From positions 61,343,559-61,407,558 of the forward strand of contig NC_068357.1 of the NCBI RefSeq assembly GCF_020536995.1: 64,000 bases of DNA, written 5' to 3'. The translations under genes were made by a program, and so were the position numbers. Under the pieces are notes generated by a model. The model was not told where the DNA came from. It saw only the letters and a list, made by a program, of their open reading frames with translations, and ran no database searches. Source of the stretch: Dreissena polymorpha (taxonomy: Eukaryota; Mollusca; Bivalvia; Myida; Dreissenidae). Shown piece by piece: positions 54,231 through 64,000 of this stretch (position 1 is its first letter; each line of letters starts with the position of its first letter).

Positions 54231-55511
54231 AAGACCAGTTTTCTCAGAACGCGACTCATTTTATTAATCGTACACAACTACAAAATTCGTGTAAATAGAA
54301 GTGTACAGCTTAAAGAAGCAAAGACTGTTAAGCGTCTTTGAAGTACAAGATTTTATTCGTGTTACCTATTTTGAAATCCTTGTTCGGGTTTACAGGATAC
54401 ATAGTATTTCATTGTGTAGGCTGTACAGTTTGTCAAAAACCTAATTTTCGTCCCTTACTCCCTTTAAACGAAAACTAAGAATATAATTAACTGGCAAATG
54501 CACTTACGAATTTGAATTCAAAGCATTTACGAGCTTCTGAATGGCATCCTACTAAGATTTGATGTCACTTAGTTTCATTGAAAGTCTCAACAGTTTTCGA
54601 AGGAATGGCATATCGCTACCGCTTATTTGTTGAGGATTAATGTACAAAAGAGGGTTCTATTAAATACTTATTTGGTCTGTAAAAGTCCACGATTTCTAGT
54701 TTTTTATCATCAAGATTACTACGCCACACGTGGTTACAATTATGAATAGAACGCTCGCCCGTTTTCATAACTTTCTATTCAGGACAAAAAGCAATCCTCG
54801 CCATCTCTCGGGATTATATTAATTGCATAAAAGTCAAACCTTGAGTACAAGAAGGTCAGGTATCATTAATTAAATGATATACGTTTTAAATTTTGTGTTA
54901 AACCTTCGCGACAACAAATTGAGTGTAATCATTTTGTATAACTTGAAGCAGCTCTGACTGAACATGTATAATACATTTTTTCCGTATTACTTATTATGAA
55001 ATTCCATTTTAATAAACAGACGGCATCGTGATTCATTTAATCGCAAACGTTATATAATTAATGTCATTGATTTCTATGGGTCTACGTAGACATAGCAATA
55101 ACGTACAATAACGGCTAAGTATATTTGTAAATAAGAATAACACAAATATGAATATTGAAACAACAAAGACATTGTAAGAAGAGAAATACAAATAATAGAT
55201 GTACGTTTATTTGTTCTAAGGCAATTGATTTTAATAGATTAACATACATCGCATACAAAATGCAATTATCCTCGCATGTGCATGTAAATGGAATTAAACT
55301 GCGGCGCAAAATGAAATTGATAGCAATAAATATAACAAAGCACTTTACATCGCAAATTAATACGTCACGAGTTTTATTTCCATCTGATGTAATCTGAACA
55401 TCTCGCATTTGAGATAAAAGCATACGTATCTTCGACCCTTGCATTTCTCCTCTGAAGTAATCCTCTGTACATGAATGAAATGTGATGTATTATAAGTTGC
55501 ATTGAACTAGT

Positions 55512-56395
55512 TTAAGAGGCGTATCCAGAAAATGTTCAGAGGGGGGGCTCAACAGGGGAGGGTGCGGGAGGGGTGTCCCCTTCCGTGGACGATTTTTTTA
55601 AAAATGGCACCTTGAAATGATGCGATTTCCTGCTATCTAATCAGCATTGTGCATGATAAAAGTGCATGTAAAACAAATAAGAACTTGAGTTCACACATCA
55701 AGTGTGACAGATGCACGGACAGACAGACACATAGGGGTAAATCAAATGTCTCTCAAACCACTAAAGTGGTGGGAAACATTATCTTTATCCATAACTTTTT
55801 TAACAGAGTTAGATGGGTGGACCTCCTATTTAACCTTGTTGGATATCCTACTAGGTCAACTTAGGAACAACATTAAAATGTTTATGTCCATGTCCCTATG
55901 AATGGAAAGCAGGCACACAGCGGACAACCTGTCCTGACCCATTGATGATCTTAGTTTTGTCTTAACAAGTCCTTGGGCACTGATACTCTTTTTACACTCG
56001 CATGATGTAACAGGGAGCACACATGATATGGACAAAACAGTGTAAATGATGGGGTACAGCTGGGAATCACAATGTGCAACAGAGCCTTGAAGGGTAGTAG
56101 GAGGGTTGGGTACACCTTTCCACCTAGCCTGCCATATAAAGTGCAACTCAGCAGGGAGGGACTGAGGGGAAGGGAGATCATCAATGAACCATTCAAGGTC
56201 ACTAGCACTGACAGGAGAGGCGCACATTTGTTCAGGTATAATTTCAATCCCATGGCTGCCTTAGTCTGCAAATCACTGAATCGGGTGTCCATTTCGTTCA
56301 CAAAAGTGTTAACAAAGGGAGTCGTTAGGTTTCTGTGTAGTTTAATTCGGGTGTTGCTGCCTCGATGTTGTCACGCTTTAAGAAAATGATTTAGT
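55512..56395 (-). mobile_element. hAT transposon fragment (C-terminal part of transposase)
   Basis: In the minus direction: 'RDNIEAATPELNY', 'VNEMDTRFSDLQTKAAMGLK', then in a second frame 'WFIDDLPSPQSLPAELHFIW' and the hAT dimerisation signature 'LPVTSCECKKSISAQGLVKT', 'LRSSMGQDRLSAVCLLSIHR'. This is the ZMYM1/THAP12-like hAT C-terminus. At 55516-55530 'gaggcgtatccag' looks like a hAT end. The upstream two thirds are missing and at least two frame changes are present, so it is dead. Confidence 0.85.
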
Positions 56396-56399
56396 TTCA

Positions 56400-56880
56400 T
56401 ATAGCAAAGTAATTCTTCATTTTTGAGTCTTTTTTAATTTGAAAAAGTATGGATGAACATCAAAGCAGTTAGCCCGATTTGTAAAAAAAAAAATAATCAA
56501 AAAAATAATTGCCATTCATTAAGTGTGCAGTTGAATCTCACTGGCAATAACTTGTTACTCAAAAGATTATCACTCTACAGAGCTAATACCAATAAAATTC
56601 ATCAAAGAAATTACCGAAAAAATAGTTATGATTGTCCATTGCGTTCGTCTAAACTCTTTAATTGCTACAAATTGAAATATTGTTTTTCACAAGACTCATG
56701 CGGCAGCCATTTGTAAACATTTATCAATAGCTAAATGTATGGATGAATTTCATTATTTGAATGTATCTTCTTCAGCCAATCAAATAGCGCAGTTTATTAC
56801 TTACAGTCAATGAAGCGTGCACTTTAGCTGACGAAGGTTAGCTCGTCTGTACACATGCCTGGGGGATAATTATGGGATAC
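56400..56880. other. Intergenic stretch, no gene seen
   Basis: AT-rich. The chance frame 56453-56716 has no domain. It leads into the palindromic array at 56903. Confidence 0.4.
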
Positions 56881-56902
56881 CAAAGGGGTCGAAACTTTAA
56901 CT

Positions 56903-57038
56903 TCTGCTCGAGCAGAAAAAAATGCTGCTCGAGCAGCATTTAAATGCTGCTCGACCAGCAAAATACTGCTCGACCAGCAAATTTACTGCTCGACCAGCAT
57001 TTTTTCTGCTCGAGCAGAAAAATCCTGCTCGACCAGCA
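56903..57038. repeat. CTGCTCGAGCAG palindrome array, array I (7 units)
   Basis: Seven 12-bp units of CTGCTCGAGCAG or its CTGCTCGACCAG variant, with AT-rich linkers such as CATTTAAATG. It is preceded by ACCAAAGGGGTCGAAACTTT and followed by 'catttatttttagatta', the same framing as the two arrays at the window's right edge. It lies 83 bp upstream of the ATG at 57121. Confidence 0.9.
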
Positions 57039-57120
57039 TTTATTTTTAGATTATGGCATTAGCCAATCAGAACTCTTGTTATATTTGCCATTTGGTGCAA
57101 AACTGGTTTGTTTGGAAAAA

Positions 57121-57203
57121 ATGGCTGCCGCCGTGATGGTGCCTTTTTCACATCTTCTGCAAGTTTATGTGACGATCTGTTTAAAGTTTAACATTGACAC
57201 GCG
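57121..57203 (+). CDS. Possible first exon of a small membrane protein
   Basis: AAAATGGCTGCCGCCGTG has a good start context. The exon reads 'MAAAVMVPFSHLLQVYVTIC' and 'LKFNIDT' and ends at CGCG|gtaagt in phase 2. Joined to 57411-57495 it gives 55 residues with two hydrophobic segments. From memory the shape (LKxD-like bend between two membrane spans, then VPFWL) recalls TMEM60/TMEM185. That is a weak resemblance. Confidence 0.45.
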
Positions 57204-57410
57204 GTAAGTGCTTTATATTTTGGCTGCAAACTAGTCGATCAAAAAATTGTTGCCATTCGCTTAATGAGAAAATCGATCATAAATGTCTAACGGCTGTTAA
57301 AACTTTTGCGAAAATCACGACGATGACTGATAAGAATTGGTCAATGGGTGGGTTCTCTGTTTCTATCGATTTACTTTCTTAATGATGTTTAATTATTGCT
57401 TCCGACACAG

Positions 57411-57495
57411 GTGCCTATTGCCTGTGATTGTGCCTTTCTGGTTAACATTGTTTACGTTTCTCGTTCTCCCCATATATGTATATCTGCTGTCCTAA
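57411..57495 (+). CDS. Possible second exon of the small membrane protein
   Basis: Acceptor 'ttgcttccgacacag'. In the phase set by the first exon it reads 'CLLPVIVPFWLTLFTFLVLP' and 'IYVYLLS' and stops at 57493-57495. Another frame is also open through here, so the call depends on the splice. Confidence 0.4.
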
Positions 57496-58607
57496 CTTTT
57501 ACAATTATCCAAAATATCATGTCTGTTAACCAGTTCTCAGTGCCCCAGATAAGCTGCGTATCTGCGTCTTTCACCCTATTAAAATATTTAAAAATGCAAA
57601 GAAATACAATATCATGAGTATTGAAAACGCAACCAATTTGACTTTTACGCAAATTCGTCAAATTAACGATACAAAACTTCGATTAAAAATGCTATGCTCA
57701 TTTTAGGTATTTTCTCTTTGGAATTATTATCATAACGCGGTGAAGCTTACACTCAGCAAGCTTAGCAAACGGTCATAGTTATTCAAACGCTATGCGTTTT
57801 CAATCTGACCTAATTCGTCGCTCATTGTGCATGTATTTGTAAAGCGTCTGTAGTTTCATTTTCTATTACGATGCGAAATAAAAATAGCTAAGAGAGGTCG
57901 AAAGACGTCCGAGATTGTTGCGCCAAAATATCAGCCGATCGCAAACTTTTTCGAATCAAGAAAGCAAGAGCCAATAAGTGCCGAATCATTCGTGTTATCG
58001 ATTTTGTTAGAAACTGTGCATACAGCATTTGAGTTGACATCCAAAAAACATGATGGAAAGTCTGTGACTTAACAAATCTGTCAAAAGTATAAAAAGGCAT
58101 GTCATTGGTTAGAAATTCTCGACATTTTTAAAAGTTTATATCATGGACAGTTTCAAGGATAAAAGATGTTACGAAACATCAGTTTATTAAAATGTATGAT
58201 GATAGTTTACAGTTCTATTGAATCAATACAAGTGTGCAGCGTCAACGGAAGTAAATCAGCAATTATTTAAAGGTATGCATTTTTATTACTCATTTCACTC
58301 TATATGAAGAATGGAATCACCCTATTTTTTAAAATCAATGGTTGAAAACCCAATTTTCCCAAATAATTATCTGGGGCACTGAGTTCTCGAGGACTTTTCT
58401 CAATTTCAATGTAAATTATTTTTCACCGAGGCATATTAGCTTGTTCAAAGCTACCATATTGCCTGACAATCTTTTGTTTTATTGTTAACTTAAACTGTAC
58501 TTGATTCTAGCATGCCACTATACTTCTTTGAAGTAATTTGAGCAAAGTTCCCACTGTTTAGTAATGTATACATTGTTTAAGGTACATTTTAATTTCACAT
58601 TTTGTAG
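57496..58607. other. Stretch without recognised feature
   Basis: AT-rich. I searched for an exon preceding the protease-like exon at 58608 and found none. Confidence 0.4.
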
Positions 58608-58757
58608 GTTGACTTCAATATGTATGATCTACTTATGCTGCCACAATGTAAAGGCAACAATCACTGGGTTTTTGCTGGTTGCAAGTGTTATGTCCAGGAC
58701 TGTAACCATTTACGACTCATTGGGTGGTAACAACAAGGCCTTGTTCGATTTGTTCTG
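58608..58757 (+). pseudogene. Ulp1/SENP-like (C48) protease exon, histidine and aspartate region
   Basis: Acceptor ttttgtag, donor TTCTG|gtaagg. One frame reads 'NMYDLLMLPQCKGNNHWVF', with the catalytic-type H-W. A second frame takes over with 'LLVASVMSRTVTIYDSLGGN' and 'NKALFDLF', with the catalytic-type aspartate in YDSLGG. The two halves are out of frame by one base, so the exon is broken unless this is an assembly error. The substrate would be SUMO-like if the gene were active; that is family knowledge. Confidence 0.65.
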
Positions 58758-59345
58758 GTAAGGTTCAAAGCTGAAATTCATTTTTTGTCTTACCTGCTTG
58801 ATATAGCAGTCACAGTAGCAGTTGGTGTATGTTGCATTTTATGTGTGTCTCTGAGCTTATCCAAACTGTGATTCGATAATTAAATATGCAATTTTTAATA
58901 TAGCTTACCACATATGTTCTCCATGTAGAGAAGCTGCAGAGCATGCGTTAACAAGAGATCAAAGGTCACATTTAGGGAGCTTTTTTGGCCAGTTCCAGTT
59001 ATCATTCATCAGGCAATATAGCAAACAAGATATTCAAAAAACTTTGTAAATCTTATTTGTTTTCTATATTTGGATTTTTATCTTAAATATTAACTTGTAA
59101 TGAGCACCAACACTTAAAAATGATATAAATATATATAAATTTAAGCTTGCTTTCTTAGTTCATTCTTATTTATTATTGTGTCCTATCTCTCACACTTATG
59201 TGTTTCAAATAATGTGTTAATAGATTCACATATATATATATGTTTGAAAACTGATTACCAAAACAATTTGGTATAGATAAAGTACCGCTTAAGTATATAG
59301 GCACATGATTTTTGTTGATTTTTACCAACAAAATATTTGTTGCAG

Positions 59346-59470
59346 CCAGTTCATGTGTCAACGAGGGCAAATTGTGAAAGATGGCTTGGAAAAAATCAGT
59401 TCAGAGTTAAAAGCGCCACCTTGCAAACAAACAGCGCCACGGAAACAGCTGTGGAGTGTTTGCATTGATG
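59346..59470 (+). pseudogene. Ulp1/SENP-like exon 2
   Basis: Acceptor 'tatttgttgcag', donor GATG|gtaata. Joined in phase it reads 'CQFMCQRGQIVKDGLEKISS', 'ELKAPPCKQTAPRKQLWSVC' and 'ID', the linker before the catalytic cysteine in Ulp1 proteins. Confidence 0.5.
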
Positions 59471-59499
59471 GTAATAAATAAGCTTTATATTTCTATATA

Positions 59500-60480
59500 G
59501 GTGTCACTTTGTCGTACTGTCGGTCGGTCTGTCTCGAAATTTCATCCGATCTTCACCAAACTTGGTCACAAGTTGTATCTTGATGATGTTTAGGCCAAGT
59601 TTGAATATGGGTCATGCTGGGTCAAAAACTAGGTCATGGGGTCACTTAGTGTGTTTTAAACCGAAAGTTTGTCCGGACCATAACTATGTCATTTATCGTT
59701 AGATTTTAAAATTACTTGGTACATTTGTTCACCATCATGGAACGGTGTGTTGCGTGAAAAAAGTACGTCGATATCCCCAAGATCAAGGTCACACTTGGAG
59801 TTCAAGGGTCAAATGCTTGTCCGGGCCATAACTTTTATCATTTATTGTGAGATTTTAAAATCATTTAGCAAATTTGTTCACCATCATGGGGCGGTGTGTC
59901 GCGCGAAAGAATTACTTCAATATCTCGAAGGTCAAGGTCACACTTTGAGTTCAAAGATTAAAAATGGCCATAAATGAGCTTGTCTGGGCAATAACTATGT
60001 CATTCATAGTGAGATTTTAAAATCATTTGGCACATTTGTTCACCATCATTGGACGGTGTGTCGCGCGAAAGAATTACGGTCGATAACACCAAGTTCAAGG
60101 TCACACTTTGAGTTCAGAGGTAAAAAAAGGCCATGTTGATAACTCCAAGGTCTTGGTCACACTTGGAGTTCAAATGTAAAAAAAAATGGCCATACATTTG
60201 GACTGCATGTCATGCTAAAGAATTCAAGAGTTCAAAGGTCAAAATGGCCATAAATGATAATGGCATTATCATTCTTAAAAACAGCCATAAATTTGATTTT
60301 CTTGTTTTGTGAAGACAGCATGCAAAATAGTCTGTGTCAATTCGGCCATGGGGGTATCATAACCTGAGGATCAAACTGTGTTTCCGGATGATAACTCAAG
60401 AACGCATACGCCTAGGATCATGAAACTTCATGGGTAGATTGATCATGACTCGCAGATGACCCCTATTGATTTTCAGGTCA
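59500..60480 (+). repeat. Tandem repeat, about 150-160-bp unit
   Basis: 'gattttaaaat' recurs at 59702, 59851 and 60010, with 'gttcaccatcatgg.cggtgt', 'gtcgcgcgaaagaatta' and 'aaggtcaaggtcacactttg' in each unit. The head 'aggtgtcactttgtcgtactgtcggtcggt' and the tail near 60480 are typical of these elements. It lies in the last intron of the protease-like gene. Confidence 0.75.
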
Positions 60481-60522
60481 CTATTTTAACACAAGTATGA
60501 ATGACTTTTACTTTATTTCCAG

Positions 60523-60545
60523 ACTGCCAAATGTTTGGTCATTAA
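60523..60545 (+). pseudogene. Ulp1/SENP-like exon 3 start with the cysteine
   Basis: Acceptor 'ctttatttccag'. In phase with exon 2 it gives D-D-C-Q-M-F-G-H and a TAA. The family norm is DCGVF or DCGMF followed by 30-40 more residues, so the copy is truncated here. A 125-codon frame continues in another phase to 60898 without recognisable content. Confidence 0.45.
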
Positions 60546-60899
60546 AAAGCATCCCACAATGTTGCGACAGGCCCATGATTCAGTTTATCGAGACTAGTCG
60601 TGAGAAGCAGACTTCTGATTCCTGGAGTGCGGCAAACATATCTGTGCGACTCGATCACTCCACTGTAAAGACCCGCACGGCATTTAAATGGATATTATCA
60701 ATATGTGTTGTTGCTCGAAAATATGTTTGTGTAGCAGGAAATGCTTTGGGCTCGATTAATCTGAGAACTCAACAAAATATTAATAAAATCCTTCTGTGCC
60801 TTTTAGTTCTGAAAACAGAAGTAGCCAGTTGGTATTACACATCTCCTAAACAAGTACAGCACGATAAAACTTATAAACCTAGATATTTATTTATGTAGT

Positions 60900-61279
60900 G
60901 GTGTATTTTTCAATGAGTGCCTTATGATTCCAAAAACATATTGACTTAAAATAAATAATCCCGATGGCGTAAATGACTTATCATTTCATGTTCATGAACC
61001 GGCTTTAAAATACTTTGTAGACTTATCTGCTAGGCGGTGAGGACTTTTAGACCACCTGATAAACTTCAACTTTATTTGCCCTAGTTCAGTAACCGACTAA
61101 ACATATGCTAACATTATACTGATGACTGATGAGTCTGTTGTGTCTTATATTCTCATTGCTACTTAAAATATTAAGTCTATTTCAACGTTTAGACTAATAA
61201 TAAGCAAATTCGTTAAATTGATATCCCCGCCAAATAAATTTTGATTATTGATGGGTGCAGAACTAACAGAAAAGTTTAT
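60900..61279. other. Intergenic stretch, no feature seen
   Basis: AT-rich, with no repeats or frames of note. Confidence 0.4.
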
Positions 61280-62035
61280 TTGAAGGGTTGTACCCTTATC
61301 TCACTTATTTTATAGTAACAACATAAAAAAACAATTGGCAATAACTCTTATTTAAGAAAGTGTAGGGTTATAGATTTTGTGCATGACACCTCTCCTCATT
61401 TATATCTTAACGTCCATTAAATTTCATCTTTAAATCGTGTATAGTATCTGTGATATAGTCCTGTAAAGTAACATCAGACATGTACATATGTACTAGGGTT
61501 ATGTTTCTTGTGCATGGCACTTATTCTCATTGACAATTATACACCCATGAAATTTCATGTTGAAATCTTGTATTTATAGTTTCTGAGATAAAGCCCTGAA
61601 AAGTTACATCATACAAAAACAACAAAGGGCAATAACTCTTATTTAAGAAAGTGAAGGGTTGTGGTTCTTATGCATGGTTCTATAAATGAGACATAGCCCT
61701 GAAAAGTTACATCATAAAATAACAATAACAAGAAAGGGCAATAACCGTTATGTAAGAAAGTATACGGTTATGGTTCTCGTGCATTGATAATTATACACCC
61801 ATGAAGTTTCATGTTAAAATCTTGTATAGTATCTGAGATATAGCCCTAGTTACATCATAGAAAAACAACAAAGCGCAATAACTCTTATTTCAGAAAGCGA
61901 CGGGTTATGGTTCTTGTACATGGCACCTCTCCTCAGCTATATTTATACACCCATAAAGTTTCATGTTGAATACTTATATTGAGTTTCTGAGATAGAGCAC
62001 TGACAAGTTTGTGAGTGACTGCACTGACAGACAGA
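61280..62035 (+). repeat. Tandem repeat, about 110-160-bp units, five copies
   Basis: Marks 'ggcaataactcttatttaag' and 'agggttatggttcttgtgca' recur near 61366, 61496, 61656, 61767 and 61903, together with 'cacccatgaaatttcatgtt' and 'tctgagatatagccctga'. The array ends 'ctgcactgacagacagacc'. Unit lengths are uneven because some copies are internally deleted. Confidence 0.75.
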
Positions 62036-62039
62036 CCAA

Positions 62040-62153
62040 CGGTACGTTTAAGTATATTTAGCGTACCCGGGGTACATTAAAGTATACTTAAGAGTACACG
62101 GGGTACTTTAAAGCATTACCCGAGCTGAAGCGACAATTGCCAATCAAGCTTAT
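62040..62153. mobile_element. GTAC-rich MITE, half copy (copy 3)
   Basis: 'gtacgtttaagtatattta', 'gtacccggggtac', 'aagtatacttaagagtac' and 'attacccgagctgaagcgac' match the right half of copies 1 and 2. The left half is missing. It directly abuts the outer end of the large palindrome. Confidence 0.75.
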
Positions 62154-62865
62154 TGACATATTAAATAAATGATGATAGTGGTAACTATGATTGTATGAAA
62201 TATAATAAAATAGTTTTCCTGAATTGAGTGTACATGTGAATTAGCTAAATAATGATAAAAACACCGATTGGGATTATATATTTCTGGAACTGAATTTGGT
62301 TCATAATAAGTTTTTAACTTTTTTAAGCTAAAATAATATATATATATTATATAATCTGAAAATATTTTCTTCAATCAATGTTATATCTTTGTATTAAAAA
62401 AGTGCAACACTCATGACTGTAAATTAGGCATTACCATATTTCTTTACAACGTAATGCATGTACATCATCGATATATATAACATTTAAAACGAAAATCGTT
62501 TTAAAATTCAAATGTTTGCATTGTGTTAGAACTACTGTTTCGATATCTTTTTTGTGAATAATGTGTTAAGGTTCAACGTCCGAAAAAAAAGATGTCCGAA
62601 AATAACTGCAAGCTGTAAAAACGCGAAATTAAGTTGAATTGAAACAACAATGCGTTAAATATTATTTTTCATCAATCTGACATTTTTCACGGCGACTGAT
62701 CGGAGCAATATCACGGAGGTACTGTGAAATCGTCAGATCTCACGATCTGACAATATTGACGCTACACCGGTCTATTTCGTTTCCGTAGAGATAGCTAATC
62801 TCGTCCGTTTTGTAAGCTCAAATTTGATTGGCCGACGGGTTCAATGGTTTATTCTAAAAATAAAT

Positions 62866-63020
62866 GCTGCTCGAGCAGCATATTGCTGCTCGAGCAGGAA
62901 TTTTGCTGCTCGAGCAGCATTTAAATGCTGCTCGACCAGTAAATTGCTGCTCGAGCAGCAATATGCTGCTCGAGCAGCATTTAAATGCTGCTCGAGCAGC
63001 ATTTTTTTCTGCTCGAGCAG
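62866..63020. repeat. CTGCTCGAGCAG palindrome array, array II (8 units)
   Basis: Eight units, seven perfect and one CTGCTCGACCAG, with linkers such as CATTTAAATG, CATATTG and CAATATG that are themselves near-palindromic. Part of the left arm of the large palindrome. Confidence 0.93.
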
Positions 63021-63114
63021 AAGTTAAAGTTTCGACCCCTTTGGTGCGCCATAGATAATCACACAAATCGACAGCTGTTTATATGGCGCACCAAAGGGGT
63101 CGAAACTGTAACTT

Positions 63115-63268
63115 CTGCTCGAGCAGAAAAAAATGCTGCTCGAGCAGTATTTAAATGCTGCTCGAGCAGCATACTGCTGCTCGAGCAGCAATTTACTGGT
63201 CGAGCAGCATTTAAATGCTGATTGAGCAGCAAAATTCCTGCTCGAGCAGCAATATGCTGCTCGAGCAG
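63115..63268. repeat. CTGCTCGAGCAG palindrome array, array III (8 units)
   Basis: Eight units in the right arm, the mirror of array II but with its own changes (CTGGTCGAGCAG, CTGATTGAGCAG), so the arms have diverged slightly since they arose. Confidence 0.93.
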
Positions 63269-64000
63269 CATTTATTTTTAGAATAAGCCATTGAACCAGT
63301 CAGCCAATCAAATTTGAGCTTACAAGCGGACGACATTAGCTATCTCTACGGAAACGAAATAGACCGGTGTAGCGTCAATATTGTCAGATCGTGAGATCTG
63401 ACGATTTTCACAGTACCCCCGTGATATTGCTCCGATCAGTCGCCGTGAAAAATGTCAGATTGATGAAAAATAATATTTAACGCATTGTTGTTTCAATTCA
63501 ACTTTATTTCGCGTTTTAACAGCTTGCAATTATTTTCGGACATCTTTTTTTCGGACGTTGAACCTAAACACATTGTTCACAACAAAGATATCAAAACAGT
63601 AGTTCTAATACCATGCAAACATTTGAATTTTAAAACGATTTTCGTTTTAAATGTTAGATATATCGATGATGTACATGCATTACGTTGTAAAGAAATATGG
63701 TAATGCCTAATTTACAGTCATGAGCGTTGCAGTTTTTTAATACAAAGATATAACATTGATTTAAGAAAATATTTTCAGATTATATATATATATATATATA
63801 AATATAAATATATATATTATTTCAGCTTAAAAAAGTTAAAAACTGATTATGAACCAAATTCAGTTCCAGAAATGTATAATCCCAATCGGTGTTTTTATCA
63901 TTATTTTAACTAATTCACATGTACACTCAATACAGGAAAACTATTGTATTATATTTCACACAATCATAGTTACCACTATCATCATTTATTTAATATGTCA

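Larger units (their letters stand above)
52795..55511 (+). repeat. Duplicated block, copy 2, right part
   Basis: Continues the match to copy 1 from 40437 to 43141, ending at the identical 'ttgcattgaactag'. It carries the same two MITEs at the same places (53762, 54026). A hAT fragment begins right at its end. Confidence 0.88.
62154..64000. repeat. Large palindrome, arms over 900 bp, 28-bp centre
   Basis: The left arm 62154-63053 and the right arm 63082-64000 are reverse complements with few differences (compare 'tgacatattaaataaatgat' at 62154 with the complement at the window end, and 'ggtgcgccata' beside the centre at 63053 and 63082). The right arm still matches at the last base, so the structure may extend further. 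No coding frame is credible. It could be a transposon with very long inverted ends, an inverted duplication, or an assembly fold-back. Confidence 0.9.

Noticed and set aside
55649-55901. Plus-strand frames over the hAT 3' end
   Set aside because: They are antisense to, or beyond, the hAT fragment and lack any domain.
60497-60898. 133-codon plus-strand frame after the protease-like exon 3
   Set aside because: It is in a different phase from exon 2, has no Ulp1 features, and no other domain is recognisable.
62866-63268. CRISPR-like array
   Set aside because: Regular repeats, but the units are palindromes with palindromic linkers, in eukaryotic DNA without cas genes.

Overview
The window looks like nuclear DNA of a bivalve mollusc. 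The signs are AT-rich sequence, intron-split animal genes with GT..AG borders, and several repeat families with the 'AAGGTCAAGGTCA' and 'CCATAACT' phrasing usual in bivalves. There are also seven copies of a double-hairpin MITE that I associate, from memory, with Dreissena. The genus is inference; 'bivalve' is fairly safe. No operons, CRISPR arrays, rRNA genes or LTR/virus-like elements were recognised.

Host-type genes are few. (1) 808-3639 (+): the last two exons of a gene ending in a small helix-turn-helix-like domain. (2) 20543-10126 (-): ten exons of an extracellular vWA-EGF(x5)-vWA protein, with clean splice sites and phases that join through the whole series. Its first exon(s) and the rest of its second vWA domain are not visible. 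(3) 57121-57495 (+): a possible two-exon gene for a 55-residue membrane protein. (4) 58608-60545 (+): exons like a Ulp1/SENP (C48) cysteine protease, apparently broken.

The rest is mostly mobile DNA in layers. Region 0-9.7 kb is tandem and dispersed repeats (units near 120, 141, 146 and 150-170 bp). The vWA-EGF introns hold a double-hairpin MITE, an 865-bp foldback element with a target duplication, and a TTAA-flanked element with a tRNA-like core. A decayed LINE at 22.2-25.1 kb was entered by a GTAC-rich MITE. From 27,274 to 38,904 lies an 11.6-kb pogo-type transposon with long inverted ends. Its transposase gene is cut inside the C-terminal zinc finger by a 4.8-kb L1/Tx1-like LINE with an open 1245-residue ORF2 and a perfect 12-bp target duplication. 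The same pogo element carries a decayed PIN-like gene. From 39.4 to 55.5 kb a 3.8-kb non-coding block is present twice in direct order. The second copy is split by a 5.8-kb Harbinger-like element, which itself holds two TTAA/tRNA elements and the end of a third, and is closed by a hAT fragment.

The last 1.9 kb is one arm-for-arm palindrome (arms over 900 bp). At its heart are arrays of the 12-bp palindrome CTGCTCGAGCAG; a third such array lies just upstream of the small membrane-protein gene. The most unusual structures are the TTAA elements with exchangeable tRNA-like cores, the palindrome-of-palindromes at the right edge, and the nested pogo/LINE/PIN locus.
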